Source of the DNA: Mucilaginibacter sp. dw_454
GTDB lineage: Bacteria; Bacteroidota; Bacteroidia; Sphingobacteriales; Sphingobacteriaceae
Assembly: GCF_018449775.1 (NCBI RefSeq)
Contig: NZ_JAAVVB010000001.1
Location: 62,001-126,000 of the forward strand
Direction of reading: 5' to 3'
DNA length: 64,000 bases
Under the pieces are notes generated by a model that had not been told where the DNA came from, made no database searches, and was given only the letters and a program-made list of their open reading frames with translations. Shown one piece after another: positions 49,355 to 58,163 of the stretch (its first letter is position 1; each line of letters opens with the position of its first letter). A program made the translations under genes and the position numbers.

Positions 49355-50644
49355 TCAAGCCTGTAGCTTTAGTATCTTATTACCAACGCTGCATTGCAGG
49401 CATTTCTTATAATTACAATAATAGTTTTTTAATTCCAGTAAAGCTTGCGACTCAAACGCCGAGCCCGCCTTTACACCCAAACTATTAAAGTCGGCAATGA
49501 TATTATTCTGCTCGCCGGGCAGGCTTTCCAGTAGCTTTAAACTTCTGTCAATAAAATACTGCTGCTGGTTATATCTGCCGTAACTAAACAAAAATAAGGA
49601 TAAAGTATTTAACAACAATAAATTAGCCGACGATTGCCCCATGTTTTTCGAAACCGGTTTTGATGGCTTGTCAAACTGGTAATGGTCGTCCCAGTACTCG
49701 TTAACCTTAATTTCTGTAAAAAGTTTCTGCAAGATCTTCACATCCTTAATATCCAATACTTTTGAGAACAGGTGATTAGAGTTAACCACCAACGCCGCAA
49801 ATTGGGCCAGCCTTACGGTCGGAAAGTTCAGGGGCCGCATGCGCATAAATTTCCAGAGATGATTATCGATAGGCGCGAGGCTAAATTTCTTCCTTAAAAA
49901 ATCATATTCTGTTTTTAGCTTGCGCGGATATTCATCCTGCAGATCATCAGTCAGAAATCCCGCTTGACCGAAGATCAAAGCCTCAATTTGCAGTGTACTG
50001 TTTTTATGTTTGCCGAGGATGGTTTGCGGCAGAGATTTAGCCAACAGCTCAAACGGTAAGGCATTAGTTTTAAAGCCGAAATTGGCCGCTATAAACTGGT
50101 AAAAAGTCTCTTCCCAATCACCACGATTTAGCTCAAGCGCTTTAATTACCGCTTCTGATTTCTTTTCCAGGCGTTCTATCAAAATTCGGGTAAACCAGGT
50201 TTTTAAAGTGAATTCGTCTAACTTACCTATGCTGCTTTCGCACGGAATAATGGTTTGATTGCCGAATACCAGGTTATGATATCGCCCGTAAAGTTCTTCG
50301 GGGATACGATCCTTTAATTCAATAGTAGGAATAACGCGGCCTTTGGTATCGCTCACCGGTTCATCGTCACGATAAACCACATGAAGAATTACATTATCAT
50401 AAGCGTTGTCGGTGGTATGATTATGCTTTTTCCAATCGGACGATGAGAGGTGCAGTTCCACATTCCCGGCCCAGGTAGTATCTCCAATCCTGATACGCGC
50501 ATTGCTAAAATCAGGACCTGAATCGGTGTTGTGTATACCGACAGATTGGATATCAATAACTTCACCAGAAGTGGTTTTTAGATCCGTCCGGTCAAACAGG
50601 CGAAACTTCCAAACATAATGCAACAGGTCTTCGGTGAAAAGCAT
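49355..50644 (-). CDS. DUF2851-family protein
   Basis: 429 residues, soluble. The N-terminal signatures LLHYVWKFRLFDRTDL, TDSGPDFSNARIRIGDTTWAGNVELHLSSSDWKKH and YDNVILHVVYRDD belong to the DUF2851 family of Bacteroidota, recently suspected of nuclease or nucleotide-related activity because of DxE-like acidic clusters. The C-terminal Cys-rich end (YYCNYKKCLQCSVGNKIL) could bind zinc. Function unproven. Upstream of it lies a divergent GTCAT-type element. Confidence 0.85.
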   Translation of the reverse strand: MLFTEDLLHYVWKFRLFDRTDLKTTSGEVIDIQSVGIHNTDSGPDFSNARIRIGDTTWAGNVELHLSSSDWKKHNHTTDNAYDNVILHVVYRDDEPVSDTKGRVIPTIELKDRIPEELYGRYHNLVFGNQTIIPCESSIGKLDEFTLKTWFTRILIERLEKKSEAVIKALELNRGDWEETFYQFIAANFGFKTNALPFELLAKSLPQTILGKHKNSTLQIEALIFGQAGFLTDDLQDEYPRKLKTEYDFLRKKFSLAPIDNHLWKFMRMRPLNFPTVRLAQFAALVVNSNHLFSKVLDIKDVKILQKLFTEIKVNEYWDDHYQFDKPSKPVSKNMGQSSANLLLLNTLSLFLFSYGRYNQQQYFIDRSLKLLESLPGEQNNIIADFNSLGVKAGSAFESQALLELKNYYCNYKKCLQCSVGNKILKLQA

Positions 50645-50707
50645 TAACTAATGTAAGAAATAAACAAATAAAGTAGCAAGCAATAAATCTAAACCAACCA
50701 TTCTCAC

Positions 50708-50798
50708 CACGTCTTCGTGAGCGAGGTACGAGCGTAACGATCTCAGGACCGTCGCTTATATAGAGATTGCCACACTCGTACCTCGTTCGCAATGACGT
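50708..50798. repeat. GTCAT-type palindromic element, hybrid of families A and C
   Basis: CACGTCTTCGTGAGCGAGGT on the left (family C end) and CTCGTACCTCGTTCGCAATGACGT on the right (family A end) pair through GAGCGAGGTACGAG / CTCGTACCTCGTTC. Here the element is in a divergent gap, upstream of both neighbours. Confidence 0.8.
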
Positions 50799-50843
50799 AT
50801 CGGCGAATTGCGAATATTTTTATAAATTCACCCAATAACAATT

Positions 50844-52178
50844 ATGCAGCCTACGTCCACCACATCCATCAAAGCCCAAACCACCTCGCACCGTATCCGC
50901 TCCATTATAGGCGGCTCATTAGGTAATTTGGTAGAATGGTATGATTGGTATGTTTACTCCGCGTTTACACTTTACTTTGCCGGCGCTTTCTTCCCGGCCG
51001 AGAATCCCAGGGTACAATTATTGAATACCACCGGCATATTTGCGGTAGGCTTTTTAATGAGACCAATAGGCGGGTGGGTAATGGGTACTTATGCCGATAA
51101 ACATGGCCGTAAGGCGGCGCTTACTTTATCAGTAATGATGATGAGCATTGGTTCATTTATTATCGCCATTATCCCCGGATACAAACAAATAGGCATTGCG
51201 GCGCCTATAATGCTAACACTAGCCCGCATGGTGCAGGGCTTAAGCGTAGGTGGTGAATACGGCACCAGTGCTACGTACCTGAGTGAAATGGCCGGCCGTA
51301 AGCGTCGTGGATTTTACTCGAGTTTTCAGTATGTAACTTTGATTGCAGGGCAGTTAACGGCGTTAGGCGTGCTGGTGCTATTACAACAAGTTTTCCTGAC
51401 CGACAAACAATTACACGCTTGGGGCTGGCGCATTCCATTTGCTGTGGGGGCAGTATTGGCTATATCTGTAATGTATCTGCGCAGGAGTTTGCAGGAGTCG
51501 GTAGTATTGTCCGATCATCATCAGCCCATCTCAACCCGGGGTACCATCAGGGAGTTGGCCAAACACCCGAAAGCGGTTTTTACGGTAGTTGGCCTTACTT
51601 TAGGCGGAACGGTTGCTTTTTATACCTTCACCACCTACATGCAAAAGTTCCTGGTCATTACATCAGGTTTTAGCAAAAGCGCCGCTACGCTGATATCAGC
51701 CTTGACGCTTGTTTTGTTTATGCTTTTGCAACCTTTATTCGGTATGTTGTCTGATAAAATTGGCCGCAAACCGATGTTGATTGCTTTTGGAATATGCGGG
51801 ACGATTGCTACAGTGCCTATTTTGATAGCCCTGGGGCATACTAAAGACTTTTGGGTAGCATTTACGCTTATCATGGCTGCGTTGGTTATTACCAGTGGAT
51901 ACACGTCTATCAACGCCGTAGTAAAGGCCGAGCTGTTTCCCTCGCATGTGCGGGCTTTGGGCGTAGGGTTCCCTTACGGATTAGCGGTATCTATATTCGG
52001 TGGCACTGCCGAGCCATTGGCGCTGGTTTTTAAAAATAATAATCACCAGGAATGGTTTTATTGGTACGTCACGCTTTGTATTTTCCTGTCGCTGGTTGTT
52101 TATGTGGCGATGAAAGATACCAAGCGGCACTCGCGGATAGAAGAGGAGCCTGCTACACCAAACTCGACACCACGTTAA
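50844..52178 (+). CDS. MHS-family MFS metabolite:H+ symporter
   Basis: 444 residues, twelve helices. The MHS signatures are complete: GGSLGNLVEWYDWYVYSAF at the start, GFLMRPIGGWVMGTYADKHGRKAAL (motif A), MVQGLSVGGEYGTSATYLSEMA in helix 4-5, and FGMLSDKIGRKPMLI between helices 8 and 9. Members import alpha-ketoglutarate, shikimate, proline/betaine or citrate; the exact substrate is open. The last 26 nt overlap the convergent DUF1345 gene. Confidence 0.9.
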   Translation: MQPTSTTSIKAQTTSHRIRSIIGGSLGNLVEWYDWYVYSAFTLYFAGAFFPAENPRVQLLNTTGIFAVGFLMRPIGGWVMGTYADKHGRKAALTLSVMMMSIGSFIIAIIPGYKQIGIAAPIMLTLARMVQGLSVGGEYGTSATYLSEMAGRKRRGFYSSFQYVTLIAGQLTALGVLVLLQQVFLTDKQLHAWGWRIPFAVGAVLAISVMYLRRSLQESVVLSDHHQPISTRGTIRELAKHPKAVFTVVGLTLGGTVAFYTFTTYMQKFLVITSGFSKSAATLISALTLVLFMLLQPLFGMLSDKIGRKPMLIAFGICGTIATVPILIALGHTKDFWVAFTLIMAALVITSGYTSINAVVKAELFPSHVRALGVGFPYGLAVSIFGGTAEPLALVFKNNNHQEWFYWYVTLCIFLSLVVYVAMKDTKRHSRIEEEPATPNSTPR

Positions 52179-52848
52179 TACTCAAAGCCACAATAGCAGT
52201 ATTAAACGCAAACGAGATTAGTCCATGCAGTAAAGTAAGCCTGCGAATCTGGCGTGACGAGATCTCAACGTCTGACACCTGGAAAGTCATACCTACCACA
52301 AAAGCGAAATACACAAAGTCCAGATAGTCCGGATCCTTTTCACCGCCGGGGAATTCAAGCCCCTCCAACTTATCATTGTTTTCATCGGGGCTGTAATATA
52401 GATGCGCGTATCGCATCGCAAACAGTGTATGCACCAGCCACCACGATACCATAACCGAAGCCATGCCCAGTAAAATATGCCCGGTTACATCGGCTTCCGA
52501 TCCACCTTTGGTTGATTTTAAAAGAAATAAGATAGAACCTAAGCTAACGAAGGAAGCGACGATGACAAACAAAAATATGAACGCTCTGCTAGCGTCTTGC
52601 AGCTTGGCTATCTTACGAATTTCGCGGGGATGGGCATTGAGGATAATAACCCAATCCATGATAATGATGGCCATGGCGCTGGCAACCCAGGTAATTAACA
52701 CAACGGCCGGCCATTTAAAATGGTCGTGGGTTACTAAAAGAGCAATTACTGCCACGGCTAATGATATCAGCAGTCTAAAATGCGCGTCGAACTTAAAAAA
52801 AGCGTTATTGGGTAATTTGGTTATTTGTTTGAGTGTTTTCTTTGCCAT
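52153..52848 (-). CDS. DUF1345-family membrane protein
   Basis: Six to seven membrane helices in 231 residues. Family signatures LLVTHDHFKWPAVVLITWV, SVMVSWWLVHTLFAMRYAHLYYSPD and YLDFVYFAFVVGMTFQVSDVEISSRQIRRLTLLHGLISFAFNTAIVALSINVV are present. Function unknown. Its 3' end overlaps the MHS transporter gene by 26 nt (convergent), so transcripts must overlap. Confidence 0.87.
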   Translation of the reverse strand: MAKKTLKQITKLPNNAFFKFDAHFRLLISLAVAVIALLVTHDHFKWPAVVLITWVASAMAIIIMDWVIILNAHPREIRKIAKLQDASRAFIFLFVIVASFVSLGSILFLLKSTKGGSEADVTGHILLGMASVMVSWWLVHTLFAMRYAHLYYSPDENNDKLEGLEFPGGEKDPDYLDFVYFAFVVGMTFQVSDVEISSRQIRRLTLLHGLISFAFNTAIVALSINVVSSLV

Positions 52849-52877
52849 AGGGTATTAAATGCATTGGCAATATACAA

Positions 52878-53078
52878 TTATTCCTCGTCAACAATAAAGG
52901 CTACGCGACCGATTTGGCCATCGTCCAAACGCACTTTAATGCCACGCGAATGGTAGGCCGCGCTGGTTAACAACTTATCCACTATACCGCGCGTCAGTGT
53001 GCCCGTGCGCTGATCTTTTTTTAAGATGATGTCGACCTCAAGGCCGGGGTATATGTCTTTTCTGTTTTGTCCGTTCAT
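52878..53078 (-). CDS. ywbE: YwbE-family small protein
   Basis: Start set at MNGQNRKDIYPG because the six codons further upstream fall in a palindromic element. The 66 residues read DIYPGLEVDIILKKDQRTGTLTRGIVDKLLTSAAYHSRGIKVRLDDGQIGRV, the conserved YwbE family core; members are found in Firmicutes and Bacteroidota. The fold is a small beta-barrel like that of KOW/S1-type RNA-binding modules, but function is not established. Confidence 0.87.
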   Translation of the reverse strand: MNGQNRKDIYPGLEVDIILKKDQRTGTLTRGIVDKLLTSAAYHSRGIKVRLDDGQIGRVAFIVDEE

Positions 53079-53089
53079 AGAATATTTTT

Positions 53090-53181
53090 TTGTCATTGCG
53101 AGGAGGAACGACGAAGCAATCGCAAGGATGCAATGTGTTTAAGCATAGTTCGCGGTTGCCACGCTTCGCTCGCAATGACAA
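53090..53181. repeat. GTCAT-type palindromic intergenic element (family A)
   Basis: TTGTCATTGCGAGGAGGAACG and CGCTTCGCTCGCAATGACAA pair at the ends; the inner arms GAAGCAATCGC and GCGGTTGCCACG pair imperfectly. Between ywbE and argH, co-oriented genes. Confidence 0.87.
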
Positions 53182-53187
53182 TGCTTG

Positions 53188-54522
53188 TTATTTTATTAAC
53201 TCCGCCACTGCCTTTTCTACCGCATCAAACTTAAACTGCCCTACCACTTTATTCATAGCGTCCGTAATTTGCGCATTACCCAAATTACCAATGCTGCCCT
53301 CATGGGTATGGTTAACGGTTTTAGCCGGGTTAAATTCGCCTTTTTCTATAGCCAGTCCTACTTGCTTGTAAGCATCGCGAAATGGTATTCCATCCAACAC
53401 CATCTGGTTAACCACCTCAACGCTGAACAGGTAAGCATATTTAGGATCTTTCAGGATGTCTGTATTTACGCTTACGTTTTGCAGCATGAAAGTAGCCATA
53501 TGCAGGCAGCTCTTTAACTCTGTAAACGCCGGGAACAACAGCTCTTTTAACAGCTGCAATTCGCGGTGATAGCCTGATGGCAAGTTGGTAGTTACCATGG
53601 CAACATCGGTTGGCAGGGCTTGTAAACGATTACACTTACCACGCATGATCTCCCAAACGTCCGGGTTCTTTTTATGTGGCATGATACTGCTGCCGGTGGT
53701 TAGCGTATCCGGATAGCTTACAAAAGCAAAATTCTGACTTAAATATAACGCTTGGTCCATAGCCATTTTAGCTAACGTGGCTGCTATAGATGATAAAGCC
53801 TGCGCTATGATCCGCTCGGTTTTACCACGGCCCATTTGCGCGTAAACTACGTTGTAGTTCAGGCTTTCAAAACCCAATAATTGGGTAGTCATGGTGCGGT
53901 TTAATGGAAACGATGAACCATAACCCGCAGCAGAACCCAATGGGTTTTTATTGGTGATCTTGTAAGCTGCCAAAAGCAGTTCCAGGTCGTCCACCAAACT
54001 CTCGGCATAAGCGCCAAACCATAAACCGAAGGACGATGGCATAGCTACCTGCAAGTGGGTATATCCCGGCAGTAAAACGTCTTTATATTTTTCGCTTAAG
54101 GTAATAAGCTGATTAAACAAGGCTTGCGTTTCTTCAACAACCTGTTGCAGTTCGCTCCTGAAAAAAAGTTTCAGATCGACCAAAACCTGGTCGTTACGTG
54201 AGCGGCCACTATGGATTTTTTTACCGGCATCGCCAATGCGTTGAGTGAGCAGCATTTCAACTTGTGAGTGTACGTCTTCAACGCCAGGCTCTATGGTAAA
54301 TTTCCCAGCTTGAACATCGGCATAAATGCTTTTGAGCTCGTGTTGTACCAGTTGTAAGTCATCGGCGCTCATCAGACCAATACTCTCCAACATGCGTGTA
54401 TGTGCCAGCGATCCCAGTACATCAAATGCAGCCATTTGCGCGTCGAATTCGGTATCGCGGCCAACAGTAAAACTTTCTACCAGCTCATTAACATTAGTGG
54501 TTTTTTGCCATAGTTTGCTCAT
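53188..54522 (-). CDS. argH: Argininosuccinate lyase
   Basis: The fumarase/aspartase superfamily signature GSSIMPHKKNPD is at about 278-289 with the catalytic serine (280s loop); earlier blocks HSGRSNDQVLVDLKLFFR and PGYTHLQVAMPSSFG also match. 444 residues is the usual length. It cleaves argininosuccinate to arginine and fumarate in the final step of arginine synthesis. A candidate -7 element lies 4 nt before the ATG. An ArgE-type hydrolase is 2.5 kb upstream, separated by a glycosidase-like gene. Confidence 0.94.
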   Translation of the reverse strand: MSKLWQKTTNVNELVESFTVGRDTEFDAQMAAFDVLGSLAHTRMLESIGLMSADDLQLVQHELKSIYADVQAGKFTIEPGVEDVHSQVEMLLTQRIGDAGKKIHSGRSRNDQVLVDLKLFFRSELQQVVEETQALFNQLITLSEKYKDVLLPGYTHLQVAMPSSFGLWFGAYAESLVDDLELLLAAYKITNKNPLGSAAGYGSSFPLNRTMTTQLLGFESLNYNVVYAQMGRGKTERIIAQALSSIAATLAKMAMDQALYLSQNFAFVSYPDTLTTGSSIMPHKKNPDVWEIMRGKCNRLQALPTDVAMVTTNLPSGYHRELQLLKELLFPAFTELKSCLHMATFMLQNVSVNTDILKDPKYAYLFSVEVVNQMVLDGIPFRDAYKQVGLAIEKGEFNPAKTVNHTHEGSIGNLGNAQITDAMNKVVGQFKFDAVEKAVAELIK

Positions 54523-54526
54523 GCTG

Positions 54527-54534
54527 CAAATATG
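54527..54534 (-). promoter_or_regulatory. Candidate -7 element of argH
   Basis: CATATTTG on the minus strand, one mismatch from TAnnTTTG, with four nucleotides to the ATG. No -33 TTG at the right distance was found. Confidence 0.35.
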
Positions 54535-54579
54535 AGAAATATTTTTAGGATGCTGCCGCGATATTGAATAGAAGCTTTG

Positions 54580-56742
54580 TTACAAAGCCCGTTTCAAGCC
54601 TTCCCATTTTACTACCCATTGCCCATCTTTCGGGAAGCCCGGGGCATTGCCTGCAGGTGCGCCATCCCAACCGGCAGTCATCAGGGCTACTGCATACAGC
54701 AAACCGCCATTGCCCGGGAAATAGGGAAACGGACCGCCACCACCAACTAACCCATGTTGTTCCAGGTCGAAACTTTTATAGTTCAATAAGTAATCTATCG
54801 CTTTATCGCCATGGCCCAACCTTGCGGCACACATAGCCAGCATCGGGAAGTCCCAACCCCAGGTGCGGTCGAAGCGCCAGGTTTCGCCAACTTTGTTGAA
54901 GGTTCTTTCCATGGTTGGTACGTCTACACCATCGCCCGGTAATAAACCGTAAGCGCCGGTTAGGGCAGGGTGCTCAAAGTTAAATTTGGTCCACATATCG
55001 GTAATGTTTTCCCATGATTCATACATGCCATCTTTAACCGGAAGTTTTGAAAGTTTACTCAATACCTCTGCGTATTTCGGATTAGCAGGCATGTTTAAAC
55101 GCTTCCTCCATTTTTGGGCAAGTTTCAAGCCGGTACGCCAGTAACTCAACTCAAAAGTTGGATTATAGCAGGTGCGTGGGTTGGCATTTTCAGATACTAC
55201 CTGCAGCGGATAGCCTAATATATAACGATCCTGCTCTTTATTATAATATGGGTACGATGCCATGAAATCTGCCGTCTGAACTACCACATTGCCCCACTCT
55301 GCCAATGTAGCTTTGGTAGGATTGGTACGATAGGCCAGCTCCGCAAAAAATATCGGGTGCGGTTGCTGCCAGATTAGTAAGGGGTTAATTTCATTCGGCC
55401 ATTCCCAATGCTCATTATCGCCAACGGTTTTTGGCCAGCGTGCGCCTTCGTAGCCTTGCCGTTTAGCTCTTTCTTCTGATGTTTTTAAGTTGGATGCATA
55501 AACCCGCATCGCTCTGTCCATCAACGGCAGGCGACCCCAAAGCGCATAATGCGCGTCATGCCACCAGATCATCTCAAAATGGTATTTACCAAACCAGCCA
55601 TTATTTACCAATCCGCTTTCTTGCGGTGGGGTAGAGCCAGCCTCGTTAACAGCCATAATGTACTGCGATAGCACGATACGTCTTTCCAACTCCATCCAAC
55701 GGGGATCTTTACTGGCCGAGAGATCGATTGCACCGCCGCTTTGCCAAAAACTTGACCAATGTGTTTGGCTAGCCAGTTTTACTTGTGCGTAAGTTGGCAA
55801 CGGTGTTTTGATTGGATCTTTTGAAAATGTTAATACGACATCTACCACGTTTTTACCGCCGGGCATTAATTCATAGCGATGCGGTTTGGTGTTTTTTATG
55901 GTAGCATTGGCCCATTTCAGGCCGACGTCAAATTTAGTATCATCTAAAGTGCGATGAAAAACAGCATTGTTACCGTTGATAACCGCTTGCGTTTGGTGCT
56001 TATCCGGACTATTAAAATCGGCACCATTATCAAACTGGCCGTGCGAGGCGTAAGGGAACTCTAAAAACACACCCACTTGCCCATCGTTTAAATCAGGTGC
56101 TTCTATATGCACAGCAATGCCATCCTGGTTGGGGTTACCGATGGTGGTTACCTTTACGGGTTTGCCATCAACCTCAAAAGTGCTGGTGGCAATGCCTGTC
56201 CACATGTCCAGCTTTTGCACCGGGTTTTGCAGATCATTTAAAGCAACTACAGAACCATCTTTTTTCTTCAAGATCAAACCCAAACGACCCAGGTTTATCC
56301 TTTGCGGATTAGAGATCATCCAATCGGTTAAAGCCGGCTGCTCCGGGTTTTGGATATCGTATCGCACCAAATGGCCCTGCGTATCCCATTGCTGGCCTTT
56401 AAAATCGGCAGGTGTTTGGCCGTCGGGTTCGGCAAATTTATGCCATCCCCAGTCTGACATGGTATTGGCATTATCTTTCCCAAATGTTTGTAGGCCGGTT
56501 ATGTCAAAACCAAAAGCAAAATGGCCGTTACCTACTTGTGTTGGTCCGCCTAAATTACGGTCGGTAATAATTAGGTTGTGACGAGTTACTAAAGCCTTGC
56601 GGTTTATTTTACCTGTGGATTGAGCGTTTGCAATTGATACAGAGCACGTCGCCAGTAAAAATATGGCTGCTATTTTTGCAAGTGATGTTATTTGGTGTTT
56701 GATTAGCATAGACATCATTATAAAAGACCACACGGCCTTCAT
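54580..56742 (-). CDS. Exported six-hairpin glycoside hydrolase-like protein
   Basis: Signal peptide follows MLIKHQITSLAKIAAIFLLAT with cleavage near IANA; ATGs at codons 1, 9, 10 and 12 are possible starts, and the last gives the cleanest signal. The mature 690 residues have an N-terminal beta-sandwich and a helical part with MIWWHDAHYALWGRLPLM, NEHWEWPNEINPLL, TCYNPTFELSYWRTGL and GETWRFDRTWGWDFPMLA, that is, (alpha/alpha)6 toroid features of GH65-, GH15- or GH95-like enzymes. Family not fixed. Substrate probably plant or host glycan in the periplasm. Sits between argE and argH. Confidence 0.75.
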   Translation of the reverse strand: MKAVWSFIMMSMLIKHQITSLAKIAAIFLLATCSVSIANAQSTGKINRKALVTRHNLIITDRNLGGPTQVGNGHFAFGFDITGLQTFGKDNANTMSDWGWHKFAEPDGQTPADFKGQQWDTQGHLVRYDIQNPEQPALTDWMISNPQRINLGRLGLILKKKDGSVVALNDLQNPVQKLDMWTGIATSTFEVDGKPVKVTTIGNPNQDGIAVHIEAPDLNDGQVGVFLEFPYASHGQFDNGADFNSPDKHQTQAVINGNNAVFHRTLDDTKFDVGLKWANATIKNTKPHRYELMPGGKNVVDVVLTFSKDPIKTPLPTYAQVKLASQTHWSSFWQSGGAIDLSASKDPRWMELERRIVLSQYIMAVNEAGSTPPQESGLVNNGWFGKYHFEMIWWHDAHYALWGRLPLMDRAMRVYASNLKTSEERAKRQGYEGARWPKTVGDNEHWEWPNEINPLLIWQQPHPIFFAELAYRTNPTKATLAEWGNVVVQTADFMASYPYYNKEQDRYILGYPLQVVSENANPRTCYNPTFELSYWRTGLKLAQKWRKRLNMPANPKYAEVLSKLSKLPVKDGMYESWENITDMWTKFNFEHPALTGAYGLLPGDGVDVPTMERTFNKVGETWRFDRTWGWDFPMLAMCAARLGHGDKAIDYLLNYKSFDLEQHGLVGGGGPFPYFPGNGGLLYAVALMTAGWDGAPAGNAPGFPKDGQWVVKWEGLKRAL

Positions 56743-56861
56743 TAAATTTACAGGAATTGGATCTATTTGGAATAATAGGTTACAAATGCTAACCTAAAAA
56801 TAAAATGAAAGGTAGCTGTCCTGTACTGTCTGTAGGATGAGGGGAAACCCAAACCCCAACC

Positions 56862-56954
56862 CGTCATCGCGAGCGTAGCGTGGCGATCTCCGGCGCGCTG
56901 ATTTATAATCGCATGGTCAGAGATCGTCACGCTCGTACCTCGCTCACGATGACG
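56862..56954. repeat. GTCAT-type palindromic intergenic element (family C)
   Basis: CGTCATCGCGAGCGTAGCGT on the left and CGTACCTCGCTCACGATGACG on the right; inner GGCGATCTC and GAGATCGTC pair. Between the glycosidase-like gene and the M20 hydrolase gene. Confidence 0.85.
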
Positions 56955-56981
56955 TGGCGGTTAGTATGGGGTAATTATTGA

Positions 56982-58049
56982 CTAATTAACTATCTGCTCC
57001 AACATCTTCACATACAACTCAATACCTTCACGGATCTCGTCCACATACACAAACTCATCAGCCGAGTGTGAACGGGCAGAATCACCGGGACCTACTTTGA
57101 TAGATTGGATATCTAATAATGATTGGTCTGAAGTTGTAGGCGAGCCATAGGTTGTTCTACCCAGCGCAATACCAGCTTGTACAATCGGATGGTCGCGGTC
57201 TATAGATGATGGCTTAAGGCGAATGGAACGCGGATTCACATCGCAGCTTACATGCTGTCGGATGATCTCTAATACTTCCTCATTACGGTAAGCGTCGGTT
57301 ACCCTAACATCAACCACAAAATTACAGGTAGCGGGCACTACGTTATGTTGCGAGCCGGCGTTGATGATAGTTACCGACATTTTGATAGGCCCAAAAACGT
57401 CACTTTCTTTAGGGAACTTAAAGTTGCGGAACCACTCAATATCCTTCATGGCTTTATAAATGGCGTTGTCGCCTTCTTCGCGGGCAGCGTGGCCGGCTTT
57501 ACCGTGTGCTACGCAGTCTAGTACCATCAGTCCGCGTTCGGCTACAGCAAGCTGCATCAAAGTAGGTTCGCCAACAATGCCGAAGTTAAGTTCACCCAAG
57601 TCTGGTATAATTAGCTCCAAACCGTTAACGCCTGATATTTCTTCCTCGGCGGTGGTTGCCAGGCAGAAGTTATATTTAAGGTCGGTTTTATCATAAAAAT
57701 ACAAAAACACAGCTATCAATGATACCAGGCAACCGCCAGCATCATTACTGCCTAAGCCATATAATTTGCCGTCTTCAACCATACCATCAAACGGGTCGCG
57801 GGTGTAGCCGGAGTTTGGTTTAACCGTATCATGGTGCGAGTTGAGCAGGATTGTCGGTTTCGCCGCGTCAAAATGCTTGTTCCAGGCCCAAAGATTATTC
57901 AGTTTACGATTGGGGGTTATGCCGTGCATCTGCAGGAAATTGGCGATCAGGTCGGCGGTACGGTCCTCCTCTTTACTGAAAGATGGAATAGAGATAAGCT
58001 GTTGCAAAAGCTGCACAGCCTGCTGGTATAATGTGTTAGTGTCGTTCAT
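56982..58049 (-). CDS. argE: M20-family deacetylase, ArgE type
   Basis: 355 residues with the di-zinc M20 motifs: LLNSHHDTVKPN (metal His and Asp), YGLGSNDAGGCLV (second metal ligand), AEEEISG (catalytic Glu), HGKAGHAA, and a final His near DSARSHSADEFVYVDE. The lid domain lies around 170-270. In Bacteroidota this protein is the deacetylase of N-acetyl (or N-succinyl) citrulline/ornithine in arginine synthesis, and argH in the same direction supports the assignment. A perfect TAnnTTTG element lies 14 nt before the ATG. Confidence 0.85.
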   Translation of the reverse strand: MNDTNTLYQQAVQLLQQLISIPSFSKEEDRTADLIANFLQMHGITPNRKLNNLWAWNKHFDAAKPTILLNSHHDTVKPNSGYTRDPFDGMVEDGKLYGLGSNDAGGCLVSLIAVFLYFYDKTDLKYNFCLATTAEEEISGVNGLELIIPDLGELNFGIVGEPTLMQLAVAERGLMVLDCVAHGKAGHAAREEGDNAIYKAMKDIEWFRNFKFPKESDVFGPIKMSVTIINAGSQHNVVPATCNFVVDVRVTDAYRNEEVLEIIRQHVSCDVNPRSIRLKPSSIDRDHPIVQAGIALGRTTYGSPTTSDQSLLDIQSIKVGPGDSARSHSADEFVYVDEIREGIELYVKMLEQIVN

Positions 58050-58063
58050 GATAAATAGATAGG

Positions 58064-58071
58064 CAAAATTA
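58064..58071 (-). promoter_or_regulatory. TAnnTTTG -7 element of the M20 gene
   Basis: TAATTTTG on the minus strand, full consensus, 14 nt to the ATG. No good -33. Confidence 0.4.
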
Positions 58072-58103
58072 TAATTTTTTTGTAGAACCGATCAGGCTAT
58101 GTA

Positions 58104-58133
58104 GGATACACAAAAAGACGTTTTTCTGTATCC
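58104..58133. other. Hairpin downstream of the DUF72 gene
   Basis: GGATACA / TGTATCC and, after one C-C mismatch, AAAAA / TTTTT pair around GACG. Possible terminator of the DUF72 gene without a T-run. Confidence 0.45.
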
Positions 58134-58163
58134 GAAGTTTAATTGTAACGGCGTTAATACAGA

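Noticed and set aside
53079..53096. Six-codon upstream extension of the YwbE gene
   Set aside because: The first ATG lies in the GTCAT repeat; the next ATG starts the conserved part.
4612..56954. Possibility that the repeats form a CRISPR array
   Set aside because: They are palindromes of about 90 bp separated by several kb and genes, not regular 30-bp repeats with spacers, and no cas genes are present.
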